DNA from: Phyllobacterium myrsinacearum
Lineage (GTDB): Bacteria > Pseudomonadota > Alphaproteobacteria > Rhizobiales > Rhizobiaceae
Reading direction: 5' to 3'
Assembly (NCBI RefSeq): GCF_014138285.1
Contig: NZ_JACGXN010000016.1
Span: 54,188 to 118,187, forward strand
DNA length: 64,000 nucleotides
Part shown: positions 50,102 to 58,639 of the stretch, piece by piece
How the letters are laid out: each line of letters opens with the position of its first letter
Position numbering within the stretch: position 1 is the stretch's first letter
Notes under the pieces: model-generated
Seen by the model: the letters and a program-made list of their open reading frames with translations, nothing else
Database searches by the model: none
What the model was told of the DNA's origin: nothing
Program-made: the position numbers and the translations under genes

Positions 50102-50593
50102 ATGGCATCAGGCGACGACATGATGAAGCTCGACACTGGCGAGCAAATTAAGAAATCCACATTCTTCGCGATCTTCAAAGGGGGTGAGAAGAAGGGCAGA
50201 CGGAAGGCAGCCGTTTCCTCCGTGAGGCCATTCACGGTCACGCTTCGCGGTCAAAGCTTTACCATCGATGCAGAAGAACCGAGTCTCATCCGCGGGATCA
50301 TTAACGAACTCGACCGCGAATACATGGAGCTCCAAGAAAAGCATCGGAAGGCGGCGGCTGAACTTACGGCCGCACGCAGTTTCTTAATGAACATGCGGTC
50401 TCTCAAACCTCGTGTTCGCGTCAAGGCCGGTAGTTCAACCGTTGGTGAATCTGCCGTCGTTCTTCCACTCAAGCGCTCACGCCGCGATCTATCACATCTG
50501 ACGCAGGAGGAGAGAGCAGAGGAGAAACGCCTCTATCGCAAGCGCTATTACCGCACAATCACCAAGCCGCGCAGGAAAGGTCTGGCAGCATGA
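50102..50593 (+). CDS. Basic helical protein of unknown function
   Basis: 163 residues. A short beta region (FFAIFKGGEKKGRRKAAVSS, then FTVTLRGQSFTIDAEE) is followed by a coiled coil (LIRGIINELDREYMELQEKHRKAAAEL) and a very basic tail (KRLYRKRYYRTITKPRRKG). It overlaps the SbcD-like gene by four bases, so it may be an SbcCD accessory or DNA-binding partner. No known family is evident. Confidence 0.5.
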   Translation: MASGDDMMKLDTGEQIKKSTFFAIFKGGEKKGRRKAAVSSVRPFTVTLRGQSFTIDAEEPSLIRGIINELDREYMELQEKHRKAAAELTAARSFLMNMRSLKPRVRVKAGSSTVGESAVVLPLKRSRRDLSHLTQEERAEEKRLYRKRYYRTITKPRRKGLAA

Positions 50594-51690
50594 CATACGG
50601 AATCGTGTCCGATCTTCACTGTCACAAGTGGAGCGTCTTTTCGACAACCAGCGGCGACGGAGTGAACTCTCGTCTCCGCATCATCCTGGACGAGCTGGAA
50701 TCGGCCGCCGGTGCGATCGGCGCGGCCGGCGGGAACACTCTTATTATTGCTGGCGACATCAATCACGTTCGCGGCTCACTCGATCCGGAAGTTCTCAATC
50801 CTCTGCAGGATTCGATCCGGCGCATTCTCGACAGCGGCGTTAATATCTACTTCATTCCAGGCAACCACGATCTTGCCGGCGAGGAAACGACAATGCTCGG
50901 CTCGACCGCGCAGACACTGTCCGAGACATTCTCGTCGGAAGGAACGATAACAGCGATCAACACGTCTCGCCTGGTCAAGAGCGGCGACAGTCACTTCGCG
51001 TTCGTTCCGTGGTGTTCAACAACCGAGAAATTGCTCGCGGAAATACAGAAGCTCTCTGAAAAGGCCCTACTCGATGGAACACTCGCGAAAACCGACCTGA
51101 TCATTCACGCCGGTATAGACGGTGTTCTTGATCACATGCCCTCGCGTGGATTGACTGCTGCGCGTCTTGCCACATTCGGCTTTCGCTACGTATTCGCTGG
51201 CCATTATCACAATCACAAGGATCTCGGTTCTGGCGTTTACTCGATCGGCGCAACGACCCATCAGTCATGGAGCGACGTAGGTGCCTTGGCAGGCTGGATA
51301 CTCGTCGGCGAAGACGCAGAGGTCGTTCATGTTTCTTCATGCGCGCCGGCCTTCGTTGATGTGTCCGAACTTGATGAGGAACTGACGAAGGAAGTCTGCA
51401 AAGGCAATTACATTCGCTATCGCGGCATGGAAATGACGAGCGCAGAACTCAAGGAAAAGCGGCAACTCTTTGTCGACAATGGTGCATTGGGTGTTTCGAT
51501 TCAGGCGCCGAAGAAAGCTGCGGCAACACGCACTACTACGCCCACCTCGTCCGGTATGAGTATTGATAAGTCAGTCGCGAAGTATGTCGATGAGTGGAAA
51601 GAAATTCCAACTCATGTAAGTCGCGACGAAGTCAAGAAGCTATGCTTGGAAATTCTCGCATCAACCTTAGCAGTGCACGAGGAAGCCTAA
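50590..51690 (+). CDS. SbcD/Mre11-like nuclease subunit (gp47-like)
   Basis: 366 residues with the metallophosphoesterase motifs in order: SDLHCHKWS (near 7-15), AGDINHVRG (near 55-63), IPGNHDL (near 91-97), a histidine in IIHAGIDG and GHYHNHKD (near 204-211). It is the nuclease half of the SbcCD/gp46-gp47 complex that resects or clips DNA ends for recombination. Its partner at 52307 has the ATPase and zinc hook; two small genes intervene. Confidence 0.88.
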   Translation: MTYGIVSDLHCHKWSVFSTTSGDGVNSRLRIILDELESAAGAIGAAGGNTLIIAGDINHVRGSLDPEVLNPLQDSIRRILDSGVNIYFIPGNHDLAGEETTMLGSTAQTLSETFSSEGTITAINTSRLVKSGDSHFAFVPWCSTTEKLLAEIQKLSEKALLDGTLAKTDLIIHAGIDGVLDHMPSRGLTAARLATFGFRYVFAGHYHNHKDLGSGVYSIGATTHQSWSDVGALAGWILVGEDAEVVHVSSCAPAFVDVSELDEELTKEVCKGNYIRYRGMEMTSAELKEKRQLFVDNGALGVSIQAPKKAAATRTTTPTSSGMSIDKSVAKYVDEWKEIPTHVSRDEVKKLCLEILASTLAVHEEA

Positions 51691-51694
51691 AGAG

Positions 51695-51718
51695 TCCCGT
51701 TTTTGCTCGTGTTATACT
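51695..51718 (+). promoter_or_regulatory. Phage-type promoter, weaker
   Basis: AGAGTCCCG box (TCCC 51695-51698), twelve bases, then GT-TATACT (51711-51718) with an extended TG. Spacing is two bases longer than usual. Confidence 0.45.
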
Positions 51719-51744
51719 TTTAACATAAGCACAGGAGAGAAATA

Positions 51745-52074
51745 TTGGAACTTTATACTGTAATAATCCAAGAGGCTCGCATTGTATCAAGCTTTGACGC
51801 AAGGGGTAAAAAGGTTGGCGAAGAGACAAAGATGGTTGAAGTGACCATCAATGCCCTGCCCTACTCCACGGCTCAGATGTATAAATCGACCGATCCGCAC
51901 GGCACATGCAAGATCATTCCTTACGTTCGCGAGACATCACGCTCCAGTCGCGACAAGGCTCCACTTAAGCTGACCTTCGGCACAAGCAAAACGAAGGGGT
52001 TCGGATCTACCTCGAAATCAAAAGTAGTGACCGCTGCCGAACGCGGCGATCTTGCTGCTGCTATTAGCTCATAG
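51745..52074 (+). CDS. Small protein of unknown function, TTG start
   Basis: 109 residues from TTG 51745 with AGGAGAG eight bases before. It is strand-rich at first (LYTVIIQEARIVSSFD, VEVTINALPYS), then basic and disordered (GTSKTKGFGSTSKSKVV), ending ERGDLAAAISS. That ending echoes the protein at 29556 (SGDMAAALNA). It stands within the sbcD-sbcC operon and might be an adaptor of the complex. Function unknown. Confidence 0.5.
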   Translation: MELYTVIIQEARIVSSFDARGKKVGEETKMVEVTINALPYSTAQMYKSTDPHGTCKIIPYVRETSRSSRDKAPLKLTFGTSKTKGFGSTSKSKVVTAAERGDLAAAISS

Positions 52075-52085
52075 GATTGCCGGGA

Positions 52086-52310
52086 ATGGCTGATTGGGTT
52101 GTTCAAACGCGTGGTCGCTACGCTGGTCGAATAGGAACTGTCCAGCTCGACGATGATCTCGGATTTAAGCACGTTCGATTTGGGCCACGCGACCCGATCG
52201 TGATGTTGCGCGACGCATCGTTGCGCCAAGCCACACAAACAGAAATTGCAGATCGCCTGGGCTGCCGAGTTCAAGACTTGCCGCCCTACCTGAAGGATGC
52301 GCCGAAATGA
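52086..52310 (+). CDS. Small protein of unknown function
   Basis: 74 residues from ATG 52086, AGGA eight bases upstream. It starts with a KOW/SH3-like run (WVVQTRGRYAGRIGTVQLDDDLGFKHVRFG) that suggests a small beta-barrel, then a helical tail (QTEIADRLGCRVQDLPPY). It overlaps the SbcC-like gene by four bases. A barrel of this kind could bind nucleic acid, but that is a guess. Confidence 0.5.
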   Translation: MADWVVQTRGRYAGRIGTVQLDDDLGFKHVRFGPRDPIVMLRDASLRQATQTEIADRLGCRVQDLPPYLKDAPK

Positions 52311-54247
52311 AATTCACCCTACTCAAAATCGAGAACTTCCTCGCTATCACAGAAGCCGAGTTTAGGCTGCATGATCGCGGCCTGGTTCTCATTCAAGGCG
52401 TCAATAAAGCCGATACGTCAGCTGACTCCAATGGCGCCGGGAAATCGTCTCTTCCAGATGCCTTATGTTGGGTGCTTTACGGTATCACAGCCCGAGACGC
52501 ATCTGGTGACGAAGTGATCAACGATAGGGCTGGCAAGGGCACGAAGGTTTCGGTTGATGTGGAAGATGACGAGGATATCTATCGGGTCATCCGGCATCGC
52601 AAGCACCCCAAGGGCAAGAATGCGCTTCATCTGCTGCATCTGCAGAAGGACGGAACGATCAATGACCTGACGCAAGGCACGGACAAGCTGACTCAGGCGA
52701 AGGTCAACACGATCATTGGCGCATCCCACGATGTGTTCAAGTCCTCGATCTACGCGGCGCAGGAGCAAATGCCTGATCTTCCTAAGATGACGGATAAGAT
52801 GCTCAAGATGCTTATCGAGGAAGCATCCGGAGTGACGGTGCTCGAGGAATCCTACAAGCTTGCGCGAGACAAGCTGACGACTGAGCGCGGCACGCGTGAC
52901 GCTATCGCCCAGCAGATCGAAAAACTCACTGAGAAAAAGGACTGGCACGAGCGCAACAAGACTTCGCTTCAGGATCAGATCGACGGGTGGGAGGAGAACC
53001 GCAGTGAAAGCGTCACGAGTGGCACCGCAGAACTGAAACAGCACGTTGAGGATGTAAAGGCACTCGACGAAGAGATTGCAGCAGCCGGCCATGCGGTTCT
53101 CGCCGCTGCAGTAAAAGAATGCGACGACAAAATCCTTGCGGTATCCGAAGAGCAGAAGCAGCTCATGCAGCTGAATCAGAAGGTCGCCCAAGCCACGTCA
53201 ACGGTTAACCTGACGCGGATGGAAGCCAAGCAGACGCAGGATGCTCATGCGCGGCAAAAGGGGAAGATCGCGGCTATCGATCATAGAGTTGGCTGCCCAT
53301 GCGACGAATGCGGCCGCGAAATCACCGAAGCCGAGATCGAGGCCTCCCGCGTCTCTGCAATGGGTGTCTTGAAAACGCTCGTAGACAATTTCACGACACA
53401 GAAGAACGCATTGGAAGACGCACGTAAAGCGCTGACGTTGATCACTGACAAGCGCGACGCGTTTGAAGCGACAATGACAGACATCTCAGCGGTTAGCGCT
53501 CTGCGTGCTGCTAAACAGCGAGAGCTCGATGCGGTTAACGAGGTGATCGTAAAGCGGCGCAACCTTGCGCAAAAAGCTAAGGATCTGGCAGAGGCAATCA
53601 AGACCCTCAAAGCGCAAGAAAACCCGCATCGTTTAGGTATCACTAAGATTGACCGCGAACTTCTAACAATTTCTGCAGAGATTTGTAAGGCATCCGAACA
53701 ATTACGGTTGGCGGAGGGCACCGTGGATATAGCGGAAACGGTTGTTAAAGTGTTTTCACCCTCCGGCGTTCGTGCTCATATCTTGGATGAGGTCACACCT
53801 TATCTAAATCAGCAAACAGCCAAGTATCTGTCGATCATGTCCGATAGCAATATCGAGGCAACTTGGACCACGCTGGTTAAGAACGCAAAAGGGGAACTGC
53901 GTGAAAACTTCGCAATCGAGGTTGCGAATGAGAAGGGAGGCAAGTCTTTCAGATTATTGTCCGGAGGAGAGAAGCGTAAGGTCCGTATTTCGGCGGCCCT
54001 TGCACTACAGGATCTTGTCGCCACGCGCGCCAGGAAACCCATCGAGCTTTTCATCGGCGATGAAATCGATGATGCTCTTGATGCGGCCGGTCTGGAGCGA
54101 CTGACGCAGATCCTAGAGGAGAAAGCCACTGAACGCGGATCCGTGTTCATTATTTCACATAACTCCTTGCGTGACTGGGTGTCTCAAATCATCACCATAC
54201 AGAAAGAGGTCGGTGGCGAGACCACCCTGATTGAGGAGACTGTTTAG
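52307..54247 (+). CDS. SbcC/Rad50-like ATPase (gp46-like)
   Basis: 646 residues. Walker A SNGAGKSSLPDAL (near 44-56) is preceded by the FLAITEAEF strand. Two coiled-coil arms meet at a zinc hook CPCDEC (near 330), where bacterial and T4 versions have CxxC. The ABC signature LSGGEKRKVR (near 550), Walker B FIGDEIDDAL and the switch histidine in FIISHN close the ATPase. It forms the DNA-end complex with the SbcD-like protein. At 646 residues it is about T4 gp46 size, shorter than E. coli SbcC. Confidence 0.9.
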   Translation: MKFTLLKIENFLAITEAEFRLHDRGLVLIQGVNKADTSADSNGAGKSSLPDALCWVLYGITARDASGDEVINDRAGKGTKVSVDVEDDEDIYRVIRHRKHPKGKNALHLLHLQKDGTINDLTQGTDKLTQAKVNTIIGASHDVFKSSIYAAQEQMPDLPKMTDKMLKMLIEEASGVTVLEESYKLARDKLTTERGTRDAIAQQIEKLTEKKDWHERNKTSLQDQIDGWEENRSESVTSGTAELKQHVEDVKALDEEIAAAGHAVLAAAVKECDDKILAVSEEQKQLMQLNQKVAQATSTVNLTRMEAKQTQDAHARQKGKIAAIDHRVGCPCDECGREITEAEIEASRVSAMGVLKTLVDNFTTQKNALEDARKALTLITDKRDAFEATMTDISAVSALRAAKQRELDAVNEVIVKRRNLAQKAKDLAEAIKTLKAQENPHRLGITKIDRELLTISAEICKASEQLRLAEGTVDIAETVVKVFSPSGVRAHILDEVTPYLNQQTAKYLSIMSDSNIEATWTTLVKNAKGELRENFAIEVANEKGGKSFRLLSGGEKRKVRISAALALQDLVATRARKPIELFIGDEIDDALDAAGLERLTQILEEKATERGSVFIISHNSLRDWVSQIITIQKEVGGETTLIEETV

Positions 54248-54256
54248 GAGGCGTAA

Positions 54257-54775
54257 ATGCCTGCGATTACACTCACCGCAACCGGACATCGACATGTCCA
54301 ACTTCCCAATTGGCCCCGGATGCGGATGATTGAAGGGCGAACAGAACAGGCCCTTAAATCCATTGTTCAAAACACACTCAATTCCTGCCTGGATTTGGAG
54401 TCCTTTGTCAGTTGCGGCATGTTGGGTTTTGACATGTGCGCCACCGAAGTAGCCATTGAGATCGGCTTGCCAACAACTCTTGCCATTCCCTTTGCAGCAT
54501 TCGGTTCAAAGTGGCCGGATGACATGCGCAAGCGGCTCGATCGTATGCTGGAAAGAGCCAAAGAGGTTATCACCGTCTCTAAGGGTCCGTTCTCGCTTGG
54601 GAAAATGCGTCGCGCAAATCATTGGCGCATCGATCGCGCAAATATGGTTGCGGCGCTTTGGGATGGTCGGCCGAGCGATACGAGCGACACCATTATCTAT
54701 GCATATTCGCGGCGAGTCCCAGTCCAAAATCTTTATCGAGACTTTGTGAAGCACGCCGATCAATTCTTGATATAA
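54257..54775 (+). CDS. SLOG-fold (YspA/DUF1273-like) protein
   Basis: 172 residues with AGGAG before ATG 54257. The pattern TGHRHVQLP, then FVSCGMLGFDMCATEVAIEIG, IPFAAFGSKWPDDM, LERAKEVITVSKG and a final RIDRANMVAALWDG with TIIYAYSR fits the SLOG/Rossmann-like YspA/DUF1273 group. These bind nucleotides or nucleotide-derived ligands; roles include sensing in defence systems and DNA handling. It may process or sense a nucleotide signal during infection, but that is inference. Confidence 0.65.
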   Translation: MPAITLTATGHRHVQLPNWPRMRMIEGRTEQALKSIVQNTLNSCLDLESFVSCGMLGFDMCATEVAIEIGLPTTLAIPFAAFGSKWPDDMRKRLDRMLERAKEVITVSKGPFSLGKMRRANHWRIDRANMVAALWDGRPSDTSDTIIYAYSRRVPVQNLYRDFVKHADQFLI

Positions 54776-54776
54776 T
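54771..54776 (+). promoter_or_regulatory. Extended -10 promoter candidate
   Basis: TGA-TATAAT (TATAAT 54771-54776) with no clear upstream box. It lies in the stop region of the SLOG gene; a palindrome begins two bases later. Confidence 0.45.
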
Positions 54777-54777
54777 A

Positions 54778-54795
54778 TCAATCAAATTTGACTTA
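54778..54795. promoter_or_regulatory. Dispersed operator palindrome, copy 20
   Basis: TCAATCAAATTTGACTTA, directly after a TATAAT -10 and before the gene at 54826. Confidence 0.75.
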
Positions 54796-54825
54796 ACACA
54801 CATGGATAAAACTAAGGAAGTTTTA

Positions 54826-55344
54826 ATGGTTGCAAGACGCACAGTGGGTTTGAAACACGAGCCGGAGTATCTCAAGACAGCAGGCGCGGCGATTGTCGAT
54901 GCCGTCACCAATAACCGCATTGACGATCCGGAGGTTTTCTCGATTGAGGGAACCCCAATGGTCACGCAGAAAACCGAGGACGGTAAATACAAGCAGAAGC
55001 CTGGTATTGCTGGCCAGGAGTTCTTCATGCATGACGCATATGTCGGTGCGCGGGCCGATCTGATTTTCATTCTGAAGCCAGTTGACAGTCAGGACTACGA
55101 ACACATCGAAGTTCCGGTCAAAAAGATGGATGTTACCTTCCGACACCCTTCGATGATCATCGCTGGCCATCTCAAAATGGAACCTTCAGCTGAACTCGAT
55201 ACTGCAATGATCGTCGCCAAACTTTACGGGGAAGCGATGTCCCAAGGTAAAGCTGTCGAAAAGGCTGAGGCCAAAGCGAAGCTGGAGGACAAGCTTTCCA
55301 AGCGTGAAGTATATTCAAAAGTTCCAAATTTCGGGAGGTTCTGA
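54826..55344 (+). CDS. Unknown protein with C-terminal PNFGRF tail
   Basis: 172 residues from ATG 54826 (AAGGAAG upstream; an earlier in-frame ATG at 54802 would add eight residues). The body (IAGQEFFMHDAYVGARADLIFILKPVD, VTFRHPSMIIAGHLKMEPS) does not match a family I know. The end SKVPNFGRF repeats the tail of the WGR protein and the following helical protein near 29 kb. Its last codons contain GGGAGGTT, the ribosome site of the overlapping RuvC-like gene. Likely a replication or recombination accessory. Confidence 0.6.
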   Translation: MVARRTVGLKHEPEYLKTAGAAIVDAVTNNRIDDPEVFSIEGTPMVTQKTEDGKYKQKPGIAGQEFFMHDAYVGARADLIFILKPVDSQDYEHIEVPVKKMDVTFRHPSMIIAGHLKMEPSAELDTAMIVAKLYGEAMSQGKAVEKAEAKAKLEDKLSKREVYSKVPNFGRF

Positions 55345-55919
55345 TGGGATCGATCATTGTTGCCGGTCTTGATGGATCATTACGAAACTTTGGCGTCGCC
55401 AAACTCGCTGTCGATCTCACCACAATGGCGCTCAGCGTCATCGGGCTGGAGCTGTCCGAGACCGCGAAAGACAAAAACAAACAGGTCCGCAAATCCTCGG
55501 ATTTGTTTCGCCGAGCCCAGGAGAACCACGCAGCCGTTGTCGATGCGGTGAAGGACTGCACAGTCTGCTTCGCTGAAATCCCCTCTGGAGGGCAGAGTTA
55601 CGACGCTGTGATCGGCTTCGGCATTACGATCGGTGTCTATGCGTCGCTTCCGATCCCGCTGATTGAGGTCTCGCCGGCCGAAACGAAGCTCGCTGTGCTT
55701 GGCACTCGAACAGCCTCGAAAGAGGAAATGATCGAATGGGCTTATGCGACCTATCCAGATGCTCCATGGAAAACGCAAAAGCGCGGTGGAGTTATCGTTC
55801 CGACTTTAAAGAACGAGCATCTTGCGGATGCATGTGCAGTTGTCCATGCCGGAATCAAAACGCCGCAATTCAAGCAGGTTTTGGCCATCCTCAAGGCGAA
55901 TGAGAAACTCGTCGCATAA
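55344..55919 (+). CDS. RuvC-like Holliday junction resolvase
   Basis: 191 residues with an RNase H-fold nuclease pattern: first acidic strand GLDGSLRNFGVA (Asp near 10), second VCFAEIPSGG (Glu near 76), then LIEVSPAETKLAVLG and the last acidic helix EHLADACAVVHAG. This is the catalytic order of RuvC-type resolvases. It would cut recombination intermediates before packaging. The ATG overlaps the preceding stop. A phage-type promoter begins at its stop codon for the nucleotide-reductase genes. Confidence 0.75.
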   Translation: MGSIIVAGLDGSLRNFGVAKLAVDLTTMALSVIGLELSETAKDKNKQVRKSSDLFRRAQENHAAVVDAVKDCTVCFAEIPSGGQSYDAVIGFGITIGVYASLPIPLIEVSPAETKLAVLGTRTASKEEMIEWAYATYPDAPWKTQKRGGVIVPTLKNEHLADACAVVHAGIKTPQFKQVLAILKANEKLVA

Positions 55920-55941
55920 TCCTTTATGTCAAGTCTACAAT
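55920..55941 (+). promoter_or_regulatory. Phage-type promoter for nrdB
   Basis: AATCCT (TCCT 55920-55923), ten bases, then TC-TACAAT (55934-55941). A perfect palindrome starts two bases after the -10. Confidence 0.55.
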
Positions 55942-55942
55942 G

Positions 55943-55960
55943 TAAATCATTATTGATTTA
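55943..55960. promoter_or_regulatory. Dispersed operator palindrome, copy 21
   Basis: TAAATCATTATTGATTTA with G and C flanks, symmetrical except at the centre, covering the start point of the nrdB promoter. Confidence 0.85.
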
Positions 55961-55970
55961 CTATATGAAA

Positions 55971-55997
55971 CCCCTCCCCTTTTGGAGGGGATTTCCT
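55971..55997 (+). terminator. Attenuator-like hairpin before nrdB
   Basis: CCCCTCC (55971-55977) pairs with GGAGGGG (55984-55990) and, with a bulged A, GAAA pairs with TTTC. The tail ATTTCCTTCTC is T-rich. It lies between the promoter and nrdB, so it could act as an attenuator or as a terminator for the gene before. Confidence 0.5.
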
Positions 55998-56017
55998 TCT
56001 CAGATCGCAGGTAACAA

Positions 56018-56989
56018 ATGCTCTTTCAAGAACAAGTGGCGCGAAAGCCAAATCTCTACCCTTGGACTCAGGATTTCATCGACAAGATTTGGGCTGGATT
56101 CTGGACGCCAAACGAGTTCAATTTTAAGGGCGACTACGGCCAATTTAAAACGGCTCTATCGCAAGAGGAACGGCTGATTATCACCCGGACCCTGTCGGCG
56201 ATCGGTCAGGTCGAGATTGCGGTAAAAAAGTTCTGGGCTTTGCTTGGCGACAACCTGCCTCATCCGGCGATCGCAGATCTTGGCGGCGTCATGAGCCACT
56301 CGGAAATCATTCATAACCTCGCCTATATCAAGCTGCTCGACAAACTTGGTCTCGATGACGTGTTTGAAGAAAACCTGAAGGAGCCCGTCGTTAAGGGCCG
56401 CGTCGAATATCTGCGCAAGCATCTGGCGAAGGTCTATGGCGACGACAAGAAGCAGTATGTGTATTCCATCATCCTTTTCACGCTGTTCGTTGAGAACGTC
56501 AGCCTGTTCTCGCAATTCTATACGATCCTATGGTTCAATCGCTTCAAGAACGTCCTGAAGGATACGGCCCAGCAGGTGCAATACACGCGCAATGAGGAGC
56601 TTCTCCACGCGCAGGTCGGTATCAAGATCATCAACACGCTGCGAGAAGAATATCCGGAACTGTTCGACGCGGATCTGGAGCAGCGCATCAGCGAAGCCAC
56701 GCACGCAGCTTACGCGTCCGAATGCGCGCTCATCGATTGGATGATCGGATCCTACGAGCGCGACGGACTGTCTGCAGATCTCCTCAAACAATACATCGCC
56801 AAGCGGATGAACGATAGCCTCGCCGCTATCCGGTTCGCACCGCAATTCGTCACTGATCCCGCTTCCATAGCCAAGACATATTGGATGGATGAAGAGCAGT
56901 TCGGAAACAATATGACCGATTTCTTTCACAAGAAGCCGGTCGAATACGCAAAGAAAAACAAAGCCTACGAAGTAGAGGATCTATTCTGA
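56018..56989 (+). CDS. nrdB: Ribonucleotide reductase small subunit, class I
   Basis: 323 residues. Ferritin-like helices carry the metal ligands in EIAVKKFWALL, VMSHSEIIHNLAY (ExxH) and a second ExxH set further on (NEELLHAQVG). The end KKNKAYEVEDLF is the C-terminal peptide that docks on the large subunit. It supplies the radical for reduction of ribonucleotides to deoxynucleotides. It is two bases upstream of nrdA, order B then A. AGG precedes ATG 56018. Confidence 0.9.
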   Translation: MLFQEQVARKPNLYPWTQDFIDKIWAGFWTPNEFNFKGDYGQFKTALSQEERLIITRTLSAIGQVEIAVKKFWALLGDNLPHPAIADLGGVMSHSEIIHNLAYIKLLDKLGLDDVFEENLKEPVVKGRVEYLRKHLAKVYGDDKKQYVYSIILFTLFVENVSLFSQFYTILWFNRFKNVLKDTAQQVQYTRNEELLHAQVGIKIINTLREEYPELFDADLEQRISEATHAAYASECALIDWMIGSYERDGLSADLLKQYIAKRMNDSLAAIRFAPQFVTDPASIAKTYWMDEEQFGNNMTDFFHKKPVEYAKKNKAYEVEDLF

Positions 56990-56991
56990 AA

Positions 56992-58632
56992 ATGACTTAC
57001 TGGTTGAATGACGACGCGAGAACCTTTCTTGCGCGGGGCTATCTCGCGCCTGGACAGACCGCAGAGGAGCGCATTTCGGAAATCGCGCATACCGCTGCCC
57101 GTATTCTCGACCTTCCGGCTTTTGCCGCGGAGTTCGAGCAAGACGTTTTGAACGGTTGGGTGTCTCTTGCCTCGCCTGTCTGGGCGAATTTTGGCACTAA
57201 CCGCGGACTGCCGATCTCCTGTAACAACTCCTATTTCGAAGACACGACCGAAAGCATTCTGCTCAAGACTGCTGAAATCGGCATGATGACGAAGTTCGGC
57301 GCCGGCACTTCTGCCTATATCAGCGCACTTCGCCCACGCGGTGCACCGATTAAGGGCGGCGGAATGTCGAATGGTCCGGTTCACTTCATGGGCCTTTTGC
57401 AGGAAACGACCGACATTATCAGTCAGACCGGCGTTCGCCGCGGATCTTGCGCGGTCTATATCGACATTGACCATCCCGATATTGAAGAGTTTCTCGACTG
57501 CCGCGAAGAAGGCAATGACATTCAGCATCTTTCACTAGGCGTCTGCATCCCGGACGCTTGGATGAACGATATGCGCGAGGGCGATCAGGCGAAGCGCAAA
57601 ATCTGGGCGCGTGTCCTAAAAAAGCGCGCGGAGACGGGCTATCCGTATCTCTTCTTCTCCGATGCAGCCAATCGCGGCAAGCCGCAGGTCTACAAAGACA
57701 AGAACATGACCATTTGGTCATCCAATCTTTGCACCGAGATCATGCAACCATCGAGCGCTGATGAATCCTTCGTGTGCTGCTTAGCATCAATGAACCTTCT
57801 GCATTATCCGGACTGGAAGGATTCCGGCGCTGTCCGCCGGATGACCATGTTCCTTGATGCGGTCATGGGTGAATATATCGAGAAGGTCAAAGACAACTAT
57901 TTGATGTGCAATGCCTATAATTTCGCGAAGAACCATCGTGCGATCGGCATCGGCGCTCTCGGCTGGCATTCCTTCCTGCAGTCGCGGTCGATCCCATACG
58001 AGTCCATGCAGGCAAAACTTCTGAATGCGGAGATCTTCAAACACATCGATGCAGAATCGCTTGCAGCGTCCAAGGAGATGGCAATTCTTTATGGCGAGCC
58101 CGAGCTTCTCAAGGGTTACGGTCTGCGCAATGCAACACGTATGGCGATCGCTCCAACGACGAGCTCTTCCTTCATTCTTGGCCAGGTGTCGCCGTCCACT
58201 GATCCGGAGAACTCGAACTACTACACGAAAGATTTGCAGAAGGGCAAATTCACCTACAAGAACCCCTATTTGCTCAAGGTTCTCGACGGCTACACACGCA
58301 ATGATGCGGAAACCTGGCACTCAATTCTGCTTGCCGGTGGTTCGGTCCAGCACCTCGACTTCATGTCCCAGCACGATAAGGACGTATTCAAGACTTTTGG
58401 CGAGATTGCGCAGATCGAAATCATCACGCAGGCAGCTCAGCGCCAGCAGTTCATCGACCAAGGTCAGTCCGTCAACTTGATGATCCATCCAGACACACCG
58501 CTTAAGGATGTGAACGCGCTCTACGTGCGTGCCTGGGAGCTTGGCTTGAAGTCGATGTATTACCAGCGCTCGACCAATCCGGCGCAGGAATTTGCCAGAA
58601 CCTTGGTGAGTTGTGTGTCTTGTGAGGCATAA
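56992..58632 (+). CDS. nrdA: Ribonucleotide reductase large subunit, class I
   Basis: 546 residues, shorter than the usual 700-760 because no ATP-cone precedes the catalytic barrel. Active-site cysteines appear in LPISCNNSY (near 76) and FVCCLASMN; TSAYISALRPRGAPIKGGG and GVRRGSCAVYIDIDHPDIEEFLDCR are standard barrel segments. The C-terminal CVSCEA is the shuttle pair reduced by thioredoxin or glutaredoxin. Loss of the cone implies no dATP feedback inhibition, useful for a phage. Confidence 0.9.
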   Translation: MTYWLNDDARTFLARGYLAPGQTAEERISEIAHTAARILDLPAFAAEFEQDVLNGWVSLASPVWANFGTNRGLPISCNNSYFEDTTESILLKTAEIGMMTKFGAGTSAYISALRPRGAPIKGGGMSNGPVHFMGLLQETTDIISQTGVRRGSCAVYIDIDHPDIEEFLDCREEGNDIQHLSLGVCIPDAWMNDMREGDQAKRKIWARVLKKRAETGYPYLFFSDAANRGKPQVYKDKNMTIWSSNLCTEIMQPSSADESFVCCLASMNLLHYPDWKDSGAVRRMTMFLDAVMGEYIEKVKDNYLMCNAYNFAKNHRAIGIGALGWHSFLQSRSIPYESMQAKLLNAEIFKHIDAESLAASKEMAILYGEPELLKGYGLRNATRMAIAPTTSSSFILGQVSPSTDPENSNYYTKDLQKGKFTYKNPYLLKVLDGYTRNDAETWHSILLAGGSVQHLDFMSQHDKDVFKTFGEIAQIEIITQAAQRQQFIDQGQSVNLMIHPDTPLKDVNALYVRAWELGLKSMYYQRSTNPAQEFARTLVSCVSCEA

Positions 58633-58639
58633 AGCGGTC

